From: an uncultured Clostridia bacterium | Lineage (GTDB): Bacteria; Bacillota; Clostridia; Oscillospirales; Ruminococcaceae | Direction: 5' to 3' | DNA: 49,237 nt | Assembly (NCBI GenBank): GCA_945873955.1 | Contig: CAMCFA010000011.1 | Span: 1-49,237 of the forward strand | Shown: one piece after another, positions 1 to 6,753 of the stretch | Layout: each line of letters begins with the position of its first letter | Numbering within the stretch: the first letter of the stretch is position 1 | Notes under the pieces: model-generated | Told to the model about the DNA's origin: nothing | Database searches by the model: none | The model's input: the letters and a program-made list of their open reading frames with translations, nothing else | Program-made: the position numbers and the translations under genes

Positions 1-110
1 TCCTCGCACCACTCTTTGATCGTCTTTCCGCTCCTAAGATACTCTCGGTACATCTCCGCCCATGTCTCTAGTCTTATTCGCTTATCCTGCTCAGTTCCAT
101 CAACTCCCAT
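1..110 (-). CDS. IS66-type accessory protein TnpA-like, N-terminal fragment (cut by window edge)
   Basis: Reading the minus strand from ATG at 110 gives 36 codons that run off the window. The fragment contains a W..MYREYLRSGKTIKEWCE segment. That spacing resembles the N-terminal helix-turn-helix of IS66-family TnpA accessory proteins, where a tryptophan is followed by an SG.S.K.WC motif. Only the start of the gene is visible, so the rest of the element, including the TnpB and TnpC genes, would lie to the left. The frame stays open upstream of the ATG, so the exact start is uncertain. The assignment rests on a short motif. Confidence 0.5.
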   Translation of the reverse strand, partial: MGVDGTEQDKRIRLETWAEMYREYLRSGKTIKEWCE

Positions 111-252
111 CTTGTTCCACCGAGTCCCGGAACTTTTTGGGACTTCGTTGGACTTTGTGGTTATTGTAGCACTTTTCAGGGTATTTGTATAGCTGCGGGA
201 TTAGTTAGCGGATACGAAGCACTGCCTTGTAGAGTTGCATAGTGCCATTAGT

Positions 253-278
253 AAAGAAAACGCCCACCGAAGTGGGCG
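253..278 (-). terminator. Intrinsic terminator with UUCG tetraloop
   Basis: On the minus strand a 7-bp stem CGCCCAC/GTGGGCG closes a TTCG loop and is followed by TTTTCTTT. It lies about 50 bases past the PASTA-protein stop codon and ends the minus-strand cassette. Confidence 0.8.
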
Positions 279-324
279 AAAACCGATTTTTTGAGGAATT
301 TAAGGAACAATAACGCCTTGTAAA

Positions 325-1482
325 TTAGTAATCCTTAATGGATTTAGCGTCGCGGAGACTTAATGCTTTATCCAAACTGGTTGTTGAATACTTGTAATCA
401 AATCCGTCATTATCAACCATTATTAAGGTTTCTGGATGGTTGATATAATTAAAGTGAAGACTGTATGACCATTCGTCTCCGCCGTCATGATATGTAATGA
501 TTACCTTATCATTTAATGTTCCGGACTCGATTTTTAATCTGTCACAGGACGATTCGCCATTTCCCTCGGTAAAGTAATATACATACCCTTTATCGAAATC
601 GATTATCCAGTAAATGTCATAAGATTTCCCCGCACTCTTATAAGAGAATACACCTGTATCGCCTTTTTTAGCGGTCTCATAATCATTTGATGAATAGAAT
701 ACCGGCTGAGGTTCTACAACAACATAATACTTGATACAAACCCTATCATCAGGACTAAACACATCGCCGACATCAAAAGAGCGACCATCAATATTAACAA
801 CGAATACCTCGCCATTATTATGAGATGCATCCTCGGTAGTTGACTCTTCAAGTTCAATATTGGTAAACCCCAAATCTTTGAGAGCCTGCTGAACCTCAAG
901 ATAATTTAAACCGATATAATTGCTAGCCACTTTTTCCATTGTTATATTTGCCGGATTGGCATCTTCAGGCATATGGTAAGTGATGACTACTTCTGCATCT
1001 GATGCAAACACATCGCCTCGTTTGAAATCCTTGTTTCCTGCAATACTAACGCTATCTACTTCTCCGTCCTCTGTCCATCCAAGCACTATGTCATATAAGA
1101 CTTCGTGCTTGATATTGGTAAAACCAAGAGTTTTAAGAGCGTTTTCAACCTCTGTATAATTTTTGTATTTATATTCGGAAGCTGGCACGTCAAGCTTGAC
1201 CTCTCCCTCAGCCAATTCAGTTAATCTGTCAACATAGATCGTTTCAACAGACACCTTATCGCTGTGGCAAGAGATTTGATAAGATGCCTCAATATCACAA
1301 TCAACCGTAAGCGAAACTTCACCCTTTACAGAGGACGATTCAACGCTTTCAAAGGTTATGGTGTATTCGCCGGGAAGAACGGAATACTCAAAATCCTTAT
1401 CTATGCCATGTTCCAATGTATCTTTTTCGATTCCGTTCAGAAGAAGATCAACATCATATTTGCTTAGAATTAGATTTGGCAC
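325..1482 (-). CDS. PASTA-like repeat protein, C-terminal part of a probably broken gene
   Basis: The 385-residue frame has two PASTA-like repeats at about residues 105-175 and 190-260. Each has the pattern Y.NY.EV..ALK.LGFTNI followed by a GDVF..D..V.I.YH/YY end. A unique C-terminal domain follows from about residue 262. There is no signal peptide. The only start near the beginning is GTG at 1482, without a Shine-Dalgarno sequence, and the frame is open for five more codons upstream (TYVDF). The preceding 63-codon frame encodes a membrane segment and ends in a different frame. Membrane-anchored proteins of this type normally have the anchor, further membrane and PASTA segments, and then this region in one chain. 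That comparison is from memory of the family. The simplest reading is a deletion or frameshift that separated anchor from repeats. Confidence 0.6.
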   Translation of the reverse strand: MPNLILSKYDVDLLLNGIEKDTLEHGIDKDFEYSVLPGEYTITFESVESSSVKGEVSLTVDCDIEASYQISCHSDKVSVETIYVDRLTELAEGEVKLDVPASEYKYKNYTEVENALKTLGFTNIKHEVLYDIVLGWTEDGEVDSVSIAGNKDFKRGDVFASDAEVVITYHMPEDANPANITMEKVASNYIGLNYLEVQQALKDLGFTNIELEESTTEDASHNNGEVFVVNIDGRSFDVGDVFSPDDRVCIKYYVVVEPQPVFYSSNDYETAKKGDTGVFSYKSAGKSYDIYWIIDFDKGYVYYFTEGNGESSCDRLKIESGTLNDKVIITYHDGGDEWSYSLHFNYINHPETLIMVDNDGFDYKYSTTSLDKALSLRDAKSIKDY

Positions 1483-1486
1483 AAAG

Positions 1487-1678
1487 TCAACATATGTTTA
1501 CTTGCATAAGAATAGCTGAAATCAATCCCGCTAGCTGAATGACAGAGAAAAAAAAAGCCAGTCCTTTTCCTGCCAAAACAGCGATAAGCAAAAGAATTAC
1601 TACAACAATTATGGATATCGCTGATATTTTGCAGAACAAGTCCAAACCCTTCCAGAACGCAATAAGTTTTGACTTCAT
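1487..1678 (-). CDS. Membrane-anchor fragment (N-terminal part of the broken PASTA protein gene)
   Basis: The 63-residue frame begins with a strong ribosome binding site (GGGGAGGGAGAGAA before ATG at 1678). It encodes MKSKLIAFWKGLDLF, one long hydrophobic helix (about 17-37) and a second hydrophobic stretch (about 41-58), then stops after VNIC. The length, start and hydrophobic pattern suit the anchor of a longer cell-surface protein. The next frame continues in a different phase within a few bases. It starts 17 bases after the SPFH gene stop, so both probably belong to the same transcript. It may alternatively be expressed as a small two-helix membrane peptide. Confidence 0.55.
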   Translation of the reverse strand: MKSKLIAFWKGLDLFCKISAISIIVVVILLLIAVLAGKGLAFFFSVIQLAGLISAILMQVNIC

Positions 1679-1695
1679 TTTCTCTCCCTCCCCTA

Positions 1696-3063
1696 TTATT
1701 TCATCGGTGGTACAGGCGGTATTGCATTTGCAAGCACGTTTTTCAGTTCTTCCACAGTTTCAGCCTTTGCCCAATCAACCATTCCTGCTTTCCAGACAAG
1801 GCTTTCCGCTTTAAGCTGCCCGGACGCAGCCATTTGTTTCAGAGTATTCATGTCAAAAGGGCCGGTCGGCTGACCGTTTACTGCAACGTGATATGCGGAA
1901 GTTGGAACAGGCGGCGGTACTGTGCCGACAGAAGGCTGCTGTGCCGCTCCGGACATCATTGAATTCATTGTGCCTGCAATATTCTGCCCGACCGCTCCTC
2001 CTAGAACCATTCCTGCCATCATTGCCGCTGGATCAAAACTGCCTGCTCCTCCTAGATTAACTCTGCCTGCTCCGTTCGCGCCCATTTGCCCAAGAGCATT
2101 TGCTCCGGCAATTCCCACCTCTGTTTGAGCTTCGGTTTGGTACGCTGCAAAATTTGCGGTCTGAGTCTGCTTATGCTGCGCATACTGCGCTTCTTCTCGC
2201 TGAATACGAAGATTTTCTGCGTAGTTTTCTGCGTCAGTACGCTGTTGGTCGTAAATATTTCTGATATTTGCGGCGGTCTGAGCCTGTATAGTATCTGCGG
2301 CAGGCTGCTGTGTTACAGACATAAGACGAGCGTAGCCATCGCTTGTTTTATCTATCTCAATATCCCCGATATCTACACCTGTAACAGTAACTCCAAAGCT
2401 TTCTTTAAGCCTTTCGGAAATGTCGTATTCAACGGTATCATTTATCATGGATATCTTGCTTTCAAGCTGAATTACGGGAATATTATTTGCAGCAGGAGCG
2501 TTTGCAACTGCGTCCTTAACATAACGGATAACAGAATCCCTGATCTGCTTCTGGAAATCATCAAGGCTAAAGCTGCTGAGTCTGTGCAGCTTAATGAATT
2601 CCCGATAGTTGTCTATCCTGAAACTCAACGTTCCTCTTACCGCAACCGGAACTCCGAAATCAGCAAACCGCGGGTCGTAAACGTCAAAATACGGAACGCC
2701 GAATTTCACTTGAATTACCTTTGCAAGGTTGATGAAATAAACTTCTGCTTGAAAGGGCGTTCCACCGCCGTATGCCAGTCCCACCAAACTTGAAAACACA
2801 GGGGAATTGTCAGTTTTGATTTCTTTATCAAACGGTCCCTCAATATAGTCCTGCATGATCCCGTTGGGCTGCTTATAGACGAAAACCGCGACCTCTCCGT
2901 CTTTTACGCGAAGCGGCGAACCCCAGCGGATAGCGTTTTCACGCCGGCTTTCTCCCGGCTGAGTTCCTGCGGGGTGCCATTTCCAGATCAGATAGGATGG
3001 TTCATCGCAGCGGATCACGTTTATCAATCCGAGATGAGATTGGGACTTGTTAAATAAACTCAT
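1696..3063 (-). CDS. SPFH-domain protein with C-terminal GYF_2 domain (virion-core/YdjI-like)
   Basis: The 455-residue protein starts MSLFNKSQSHLGLINVIRCD. Up to about residue 250 it matches the SPFH/band-7 subfamily often annotated as virion-core-protein-like and related to Bacillus YdjI: a beta-rich core, then the helical segment ending in KTSDGYARLMSVTQQ. A Gln/Ala-rich helix follows (about 255-310), then a Gly/Ala-rich stretch. A GYF_2-type domain lies at about 390-440, with the pattern YHVAVNGQPTGPF..NTL.QM...G.L....LVWK.GM..W. The end is Pro-rich. SPFH proteins oligomerise at membranes, and GYF_2 domains are thought to bind proline-rich partners. It lies between the zinc-ribbon membrane protein and the PASTA anchor gene, with gaps of under 20 bases on either side, suggesting a single transcript for a membrane-associated assembly. 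Its exact role is unknown. Confidence 0.85.
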   Translation of the reverse strand: MSLFNKSQSHLGLINVIRCDEPSYLIWKWHPAGTQPGESRRENAIRWGSPLRVKDGEVAVFVYKQPNGIMQDYIEGPFDKEIKTDNSPVFSSLVGLAYGGGTPFQAEVYFINLAKVIQVKFGVPYFDVYDPRFADFGVPVAVRGTLSFRIDNYREFIKLHRLSSFSLDDFQKQIRDSVIRYVKDAVANAPAANNIPVIQLESKISMINDTVEYDISERLKESFGVTVTGVDIGDIEIDKTSDGYARLMSVTQQPAADTIQAQTAANIRNIYDQQRTDAENYAENLRIQREEAQYAQHKQTQTANFAAYQTEAQTEVGIAGANALGQMGANGAGRVNLGGAGSFDPAAMMAGMVLGGAVGQNIAGTMNSMMSGAAQQPSVGTVPPPVPTSAYHVAVNGQPTGPFDMNTLKQMAASGQLKAESLVWKAGMVDWAKAETVEELKNVLANAIPPVPPMK

Positions 3064-3078
3064 ACTATGTTACCTCCG

Positions 3079-4155
3079 TTAATTCGATTTATTTCCGTTT
3101 GAAAGGATGTTATTAAACTCGTCGATGTTTTCCTGAGCGTCTTCATGAGCTGTATTCATAGCATCGTTAAATCCATCAATAACTCCATCTATAAAATCTT
3201 TGCTGTTGGATTCTGTAGTTGATTCATCGTCTTCCTGTTTAGGAGTATATTCAAGAATGATACCATTTTCTGCAGCTTCGGTGAGTATTTTATCTATATA
3301 ATATTCACGTTTTACATTCCATTGACGTTCCTGCTCCTTGTCAGTTGGACCGCTATATATTAATGTCTCAGCATTTTTCAATGCCAAATAATATTCTTTG
3401 TCATCAAGTGCAGTCTCAATTTCGGAAACGATTGCTTCAAGCCTTTCTATTTCTTTTTTTGTATTTCCGGGTGCCAAAATACTAGTTAATGTTAGTGAAA
3501 TAACAATAATTGCCGGCCAAACTCCATATATTATTCCCCAAATTCTTAATCCTGATCTTTTAGCAGATTTAATTTTTTTATTTGTGCCGTCGTACAGTTT
3601 TTTTATTTTCGTAAAACGAACGTCGTTAGAGAAACACATTTCAGCTTTGTTATAAGCTTGATCAAATTTTGCTTTCCAGGCAAGAGGTACAATGAATTTG
3701 GGATTATCGGTGGAGTAACCGTGTGAATACAGATCAACATGGATATTGGCATGAGCAAGAAAAATAAATTCGAATAAGTCTTCTTTGGTATTAGGAATCG
3801 GAAAACTCCTTATTAAACTTGCTTTTTGTTCATCAATCTTTATTGACTGTTCTTCGTCATACTTCTTTTTGCGTGAGTGAGATTTTGATAGGTCTCTTTG
3901 CGATTCAATTTCTTCTAGCTTACGAGATAATTCTTTAACTGAAGAAACCGGTTCTACTCCCCTAAGCTCATGACCACATGAAGGACAATTAATCATAAAA
4001 GAATTTATGATTTCTCCACAATTTGGGCACTTATGTAATTCTCCGTCATATACAGTTCTTCTTTTGCTGTTATTATTGCCTGTTTCCATTCCGCAATTTG
4101 AGCAAAAATGTGCTCCATCAGCAATCTGCTGTCCACAATTAGCACAATAAGCCAT
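3079..4155 (-). CDS. Double zinc-ribbon, single-pass membrane protein
   Basis: The product begins MAYCANCGQQI and carries two zinc ribbons within the first 65 residues, with CxxC pairs CANC/CSNC and CPNC/CPSC. A charged, coiled-coil-like region and a cytoplasmic helical region follow. A single membrane helix lies near residues 205-227 (IWGIIYGVWPAIIVISLTL). The outer part is helical (KEIERLEAIVSEIETALDD) and the tail is acidic. The ATG at 4155 is preferred over the GTG at 4164 because GAGG lies 8 bases before it. Proteins of this design are common beside SPFH genes, but I know of no reaction for them. The order XRE, zinc ribbon, SPFH suggests a regulated envelope-associated cassette. Confidence 0.8.
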   Translation of the reverse strand: MAYCANCGQQIADGAHFCSNCGMETGNNNSKRRTVYDGELHKCPNCGEIINSFMINCPSCGHELRGVEPVSSVKELSRKLEEIESQRDLSKSHSRKKKYDEEQSIKIDEQKASLIRSFPIPNTKEDLFEFIFLAHANIHVDLYSHGYSTDNPKFIVPLAWKAKFDQAYNKAEMCFSNDVRFTKIKKLYDGTNKKIKSAKRSGLRIWGIIYGVWPAIIVISLTLTSILAPGNTKKEIERLEAIVSEIETALDDKEYYLALKNAETLIYSGPTDKEQERQWNVKREYYIDKILTEAAENGIILEYTPKQEDDESTTESNSKDFIDGVIDGFNDAMNTAHEDAQENIDEFNNILSNGNKSN

Positions 4156-4180
4156 ATATAACACCTCACCCTATAATTAT

Positions 4181-4405
4181 CTATTCATCTATATGCACAG
4201 CATCACATATATCCCCAATATTGCAGTTTAGGTATTCGCAGATACGCAGAAGTACCGACAGCGCGACCTCCTCATTCTTGCGTAATTTTGTCATTGTTCC
4301 TGTAGCTATATTGAGATCTTTTCTGAGAGTTGCCGGGGAAATATCTTTTTCGATCAGCATTATCCATAATTTTTTATAATTGATCTTTATAATAATACCC
4401 CCCAT
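4181..4405 (-). CDS. Small XRE/Cro-type helix-turn-helix regulator
   Basis: The 74-residue protein is nearly all one Cro/C1-type HTH domain: ISPATLRKDLNIATGTMTKLRKN, then ALSVLLRICEYLNCNIGDICD. This matches the short HTH_26 class of stand-alone regulators. It is the first gene of the minus-strand cassette and sits directly behind a near-perfect promoter and a palindrome that could be its own operator. It ends 25 bases before the ATG of the zinc-ribbon gene, so co-transcription and autoregulation are likely. These are inferences from position. Confidence 0.85.
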   Translation of the reverse strand: MGGIIIKINYKKLWIMLIEKDISPATLRKDLNIATGTMTKLRKNEEVALSVLLRICEYLNCNIGDICDAVHIDE

Positions 4406-4431
4406 CTACTTATATAGTGTTTTCAACAATA

Positions 4432-4460
4432 ATTATACATCATTAAAGTCAATTTGTCAA
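4432..4460 (-). promoter_or_regulatory. Strong sigma-A promoter for the XRE/zinc-ribbon/SPFH cassette
   Basis: On the minus strand TTGACA (4460-4455) and TATAAT (4437-4432) are separated by exactly 17 bases, about 27 bases upstream of the XRE start codon. Both hexamers match consensus. Confidence 0.85.
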
Positions 4461-4473
4461 TATGTTTCATAAT

Positions 4474-4493
4474 ATTCGCAAGAAGTTGCGAAT
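4474..4493. promoter_or_regulatory. Palindromic candidate operator
   Basis: A perfect 8-bp inverted repeat, ATTCGCAA and TTGCGAAT with a 4-base spacer, lies 14 bases upstream of the -35 box of the XRE promoter. Size and position suit a dimeric HTH regulator. Confidence 0.5.
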
Positions 4494-4621
4494 TTGTGTA
4501 TCGTTTTTTATTCAAAACAGTTAATTGTGATAATACAGAAAAAAACGATTAACTATATGTTCTATCGATATTACCATTGCAAGTTAATTAACTGCATAAT
4601 AAAACATCGTTCTTAAACTAA

Positions 4622-4710
4622 GGAAACGCTGATTAAAATAAAATCGCCACGTTCAAAAGCGCATACTCACGCGGCTGATTTTGTTACGCTGCGCTTTAAT
4701 CAGCGTGTCC
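4622..4710. repeat. 89-bp MITE-like element with 16-bp terminal inverted repeats
   Basis: GGAAACGCTGATTAAA at the left end and the complement of GGACACGCTGATTAAA at the right end match at 15 of 16 positions. The interior has further short pairing (AAATCGCC with GGCTGATTT). There is no coding capacity. It sits in the gap between the XRE promoter and the recombinase remnant, as expected for a non-autonomous insertion or a REP-like element. Confidence 0.6.
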
Positions 4711-4775
4711 CTAAATACCTCGAGTAAAAAAATACAATGTGACTTCAAGTGAAGATTTATTACAATGCAAGAATA

Positions 4776-4855
4776 GGAAATGGGTAGTGGAGCGATATTT
4801 CTCCTTGAGGACCAATGCTCCCCTGCGGAGAAATGGGTAGCGAAGGAACATTTCC
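4776..4855. repeat. Hairpin-rich palindromic stretch at the 5' side of the recombinase remnant
   Basis: Outer arms GGAAATG (4776-4782) and CATTTCC (4849-4855) enclose an inner pair ATTTCTCC (4797-4804) and GGAGAAAT (4827-4834). The sequence GAAATGGGTAG occurs in both halves. It replaces the region where the recombinase N-terminus should be encoded. Confidence 0.45.
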
Positions 4856-5141
4856 CATTACAAACCAGAAGGCGATTTTGCAGAAATACGCCGATGACAA
4901 CGGGCTTACAAACACCGCATTCTATGCAGAGGACGGTTTCAGCGGAACAAACTTTAACCGTCCCGATTTTATTCGTATGATTGAAGATATCAAGACGGGC
5001 AAGATAGGCACAATAATCACAATAGATTTGTTACGCTTTGGACAAGCTTTTCTCATGACAGGACAGTACATTGAGATGATTCTGCCGGGATATGGTGTAC
5101 GCTACATAGCTATCAATAGATGTGTCGCTTTTGTTGTTTGA
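4815..5141 (+). pseudogene. Large serine recombinase (TnpX-type) remnant
   Basis: The readable frame from about residue 14 onward gives ITNQKAILQKYADDNGL, then FYAEDGFSGTNF.RPDF..MIEDIK.GKIGTIIT, and YIEMI.PGYGVRYIAIN. This is the middle of the catalytic domain of Tn4451/TnpX-like large serine recombinases. The N-terminal segment with the nucleophilic serine is absent and replaced by palindromic sequence. The normally conserved DLSRLGRD block reads DLLRFGQA, so an active-site arginine is lost. The frame stops at 5141, before the rest of the catalytic domain and the zinc and recombinase domains. It therefore cannot be active and marks an old mobile element. Confidence 0.8.
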
Positions 5142-5456
5142 ACAATGTATTGAATGGATACTATCCATCTCGTTCAATAAAACGAAAAATGTTCATATTA
5201 TTATACGACTTAACGACAATTTACGTTAATATACCTAAATATCGCACTGATAATTTTTCACAATTGCGGCGAGCATATTACTTGATGTCATTTTCTCGGA
5301 AGAACTGTAGAGAAGCCAAATCGTTTTACACAAAATACGCATTATTGTTGCATTACTCTTAGCTAAATACTCATTTCCGACGCTATTGTTCATATTTTTG
5401 TATAATTCGACAGTATTTATAGGATTAGCTATAACACATCTGCGGAAACAATTCTG
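5142..5456. other. AT-rich gap with no recognisable gene
   Basis: This stretch of about 315 bases between the recombinase remnant and the HTH protein has a 15-base palindrome (ATGGATA, C, TATCCAT at 5154-5168) and short frames without recognisable protein. I see no promoter that I would trust. Confidence 0.5.
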
Positions 5457-5744
5457 ATGATGCGGAATGCCGCATTCTGGTGCGGTTCTGTGCGTATTGT
5501 CCACGGAAAGAAGCCGGGGTATTCCCTGCTGTGTGCTAAAGCTACTGACGAATTATCCAACGGTCAGCGGTTGAGGGTCATGCGGCTGCGTGCCGGGCTG
5601 ACTATCCGTGAGGCTGCGAATATGGTCGGTATCTGCCGGCATACGCTGATGAATTATGAGAGCGAGAGGACTAAAGTAAAAACTGTAGTCGCAAATAACT
5701 TGGAGAATATTTACTCAAAAATCATTCAACAGAATACCCCTTGA
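5457..5744 (+). CDS. Helix-turn-helix (XRE-like) protein, possibly a fragment
   Basis: Residues 35-90 contain an HTH of the XRE type: NGQRLRVMRLRAGLTIREAA, then MVGICRHTLMNYESERT. The first 30 residues (MMRNAAFWCGSVRIVHGKKP) look unlike a natural N-terminus, and there is no good ribosome binding site at 5457. The gene may be truncated at its 5' end, or may start at a later codon. Its last codons overlap the -35 box of the mntA promoter, so it is transcribed independently of that pair. It could be a phage- or plasmid-type regulator remnant, or a regulator of the neighbouring toxin-antitoxin pair. Confidence 0.5.
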   Translation: MMRNAAFWCGSVRIVHGKKPGYSLLCAKATDELSNGQRLRVMRLRAGLTIREAANMVGICRHTLMNYESERTKVKTVVANNLENIYSKIIQQNTP

Positions 5745-5769
5745 CAAAATACAAAGAATAAGGTAAAAT
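5741..5769 (+). promoter_or_regulatory. Promoter of mntA-hepT
   Basis: TTGACA (5741-5746), 17 bases, TAAAAT (5764-5769), 23 bases ahead of the mntA start codon. It overlaps the stop codon of the preceding HTH gene. Confidence 0.85.
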
Positions 5770-5792
5770 GAGTTTAGAAAGGGGCTGATTAT

Positions 5793-6110
5793 ATGAGCAG
5801 AATCTACACAGTTGAAGAAATTCAGAAAAAGGTCAGACCCATAGCTGAAAAATACGGAATTGACACCGTCTGGCTGTTTGGATCATACGCACGAGGGGAA
5901 GCGAACGAAAACAGTGATGTAGACCTGCTGGTCAACTACAAGCCTGGATTAGGGTTGAAATTTGTCGGATTTGTATGCGATCTTGAAGACGATCTCGGAG
6001 TCCATGTTGATGTACTGACACACAACGGTCTTTATCTATCACCCGAGACTTCAGCAAAAGCTTCTCTGATCAGTAATATTGAAAAAGAAAGGAAGTTATT
6101 AGTTGGGTAA
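5793..6110 (+). CDS. mntA: MntA-type minimal nucleotidyltransferase antitoxin
   Basis: The 105-residue protein has the nucleotidyltransferase signature GS-x10-DxD at residues 30-44 (GSYARGEANENSDVDLLV) and the usual MNT length. In characterised MntA/HepT pairs this protein transfers AMP from ATP to the HEPN toxin and silences it. A good ribosome binding site (AAAGGGG) precedes ATG 5793. The gene overlaps hepT by 8 bases, so translation is coupled. All catalytic acidic residues are present (D42, D44), so it is likely functional, in contrast to the broken copy at 8561. Confidence 0.88.
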   Translation: MSRIYTVEEIQKKVRPIAEKYGIDTVWLFGSYARGEANENSDVDLLVNYKPGLGLKFVGFVCDLEDDLGVHVDVLTHNGLYLSPETSAKASLISNIEKERKLLVG

Positions 6111-6462
6111 TAATATTAGCACTTTACAGCATATGTTTGATCACTGCCTGATAATTTCCGAATATCTCAGCGAAGCAAATATCAACACAATTCAGGATTT
6201 TTTTGGTAATAGAATGGTTCAGGATGCAATAGTCATGCGTCTGCTTGCGCTTGGCGAGCTAACAACTCATCTATCCGATGATTTTAAAGCTGCGAATTCA
6301 GATAAAATGGACTGGCGAAACCTAAAACAGCTTCGTAATGTTATCGCTCATCGATACGGTTCGATTCAATATGATGCTATTTGGGATATAATTCAGAATG
6401 ACGTTCCTATTATCCGTGATTTCTGTCAATCTAACCTAGACGCATCAGACGATAGTATATAA
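6103..6462 (+). CDS. hepT: HepT-type HEPN ribonuclease toxin
   Basis: The 119-residue all-helical protein has the HEPN ribonuclease motif R-x4-H-x-Y at residues 78-85 (RNVIAHRY), the catalytic site of HepT toxins. The tyrosine-containing motif is also the AMPylation target of MntA in studied pairs. The start is TTG at 6103, supported by GAAAGGAAG ending 7-8 bases upstream and by overlap with the end of mntA. Order and coupling are typical of the MntA/HepT type VII toxin-antitoxin system. A terminator follows. Confidence 0.88.
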   Translation: MGNNISTLQHMFDHCLIISEYLSEANINTIQDFFGNRMVQDAIVMRLLALGELTTHLSDDFKAANSDKMDWRNLKQLRNVIAHRYGSIQYDAIWDIIQNDVPIIRDFCQSNLDASDDSI

Positions 6463-6470
6463 CAATTCAG

Positions 6471-6499
6471 GCGCATTTTACTAGAATGCGCTTTTTTTG
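6471..6499 (+). terminator. Intrinsic terminator after hepT
   Basis: GCGCATT/AATGCGC stem with a short loop, directly followed by seven T residues. Confidence 0.9.
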
Positions 6500-6602
6500 T
6501 ATGCCGAAACCACTGACATTGGCGTGGGTTCAAATAATTCCTTAGGGCAGATTATACCCGCTCCTTGGAACTTTATTTCCGTGTAGTGCTTCTTTTCTCT
6601 AA

Positions 6603-6638
6603 GGTAACCATGCCGAAAAACACATGGTTACCTCTTTT
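6603..6638. terminator. Hairpin with T-rich tail
   Basis: A perfect 10-bp stem GGTAACCATG/CATGGTTACC with a 10-base loop is followed by TCTTTT. It may be a second terminator or a remnant of an inserted element between hepT and fic. Confidence 0.5.
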
Positions 6639-6663
6639 CATATAGCCAGTTACCCTCGGTGAC

Positions 6664-6726
6664 CAGATTATCGGCAATATTTTTTTACTTCTTTGCAAAT
6701 TCACTTGATTTTTTGCCGATAATCTG
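6664..6726. promoter_or_regulatory. Inverted pair of 14-bp sites overlapping the fic promoter
   Basis: CAGATTATCGGCAA (6664-6677) and TTGCCGATAATCTG (6713-6726) are perfect inverted copies 49 bases apart. The second lies exactly between the -35 and -10 boxes of the fic promoter, so a protein bound there would block transcription. Confidence 0.6.
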
Positions 6727-6734
6727 CTATACTA
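6705..6734 (+). promoter_or_regulatory. fic promoter
   Basis: TTGATT (6705-6710), 18 bases, TATACT (6729-6734), 19 bases ahead of the start codon. A second possible -10 (TATAAT) lies at 6733-6738. Confidence 0.7.
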
Positions 6735-6753
6735 TAATTCAGAGGTGACACAC

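Noticed and set aside
5235-5504. 89-residue minus-strand open frame
   Set aside because: No ribosome binding site, no protein-like pattern, and it overlaps the HTH gene start.
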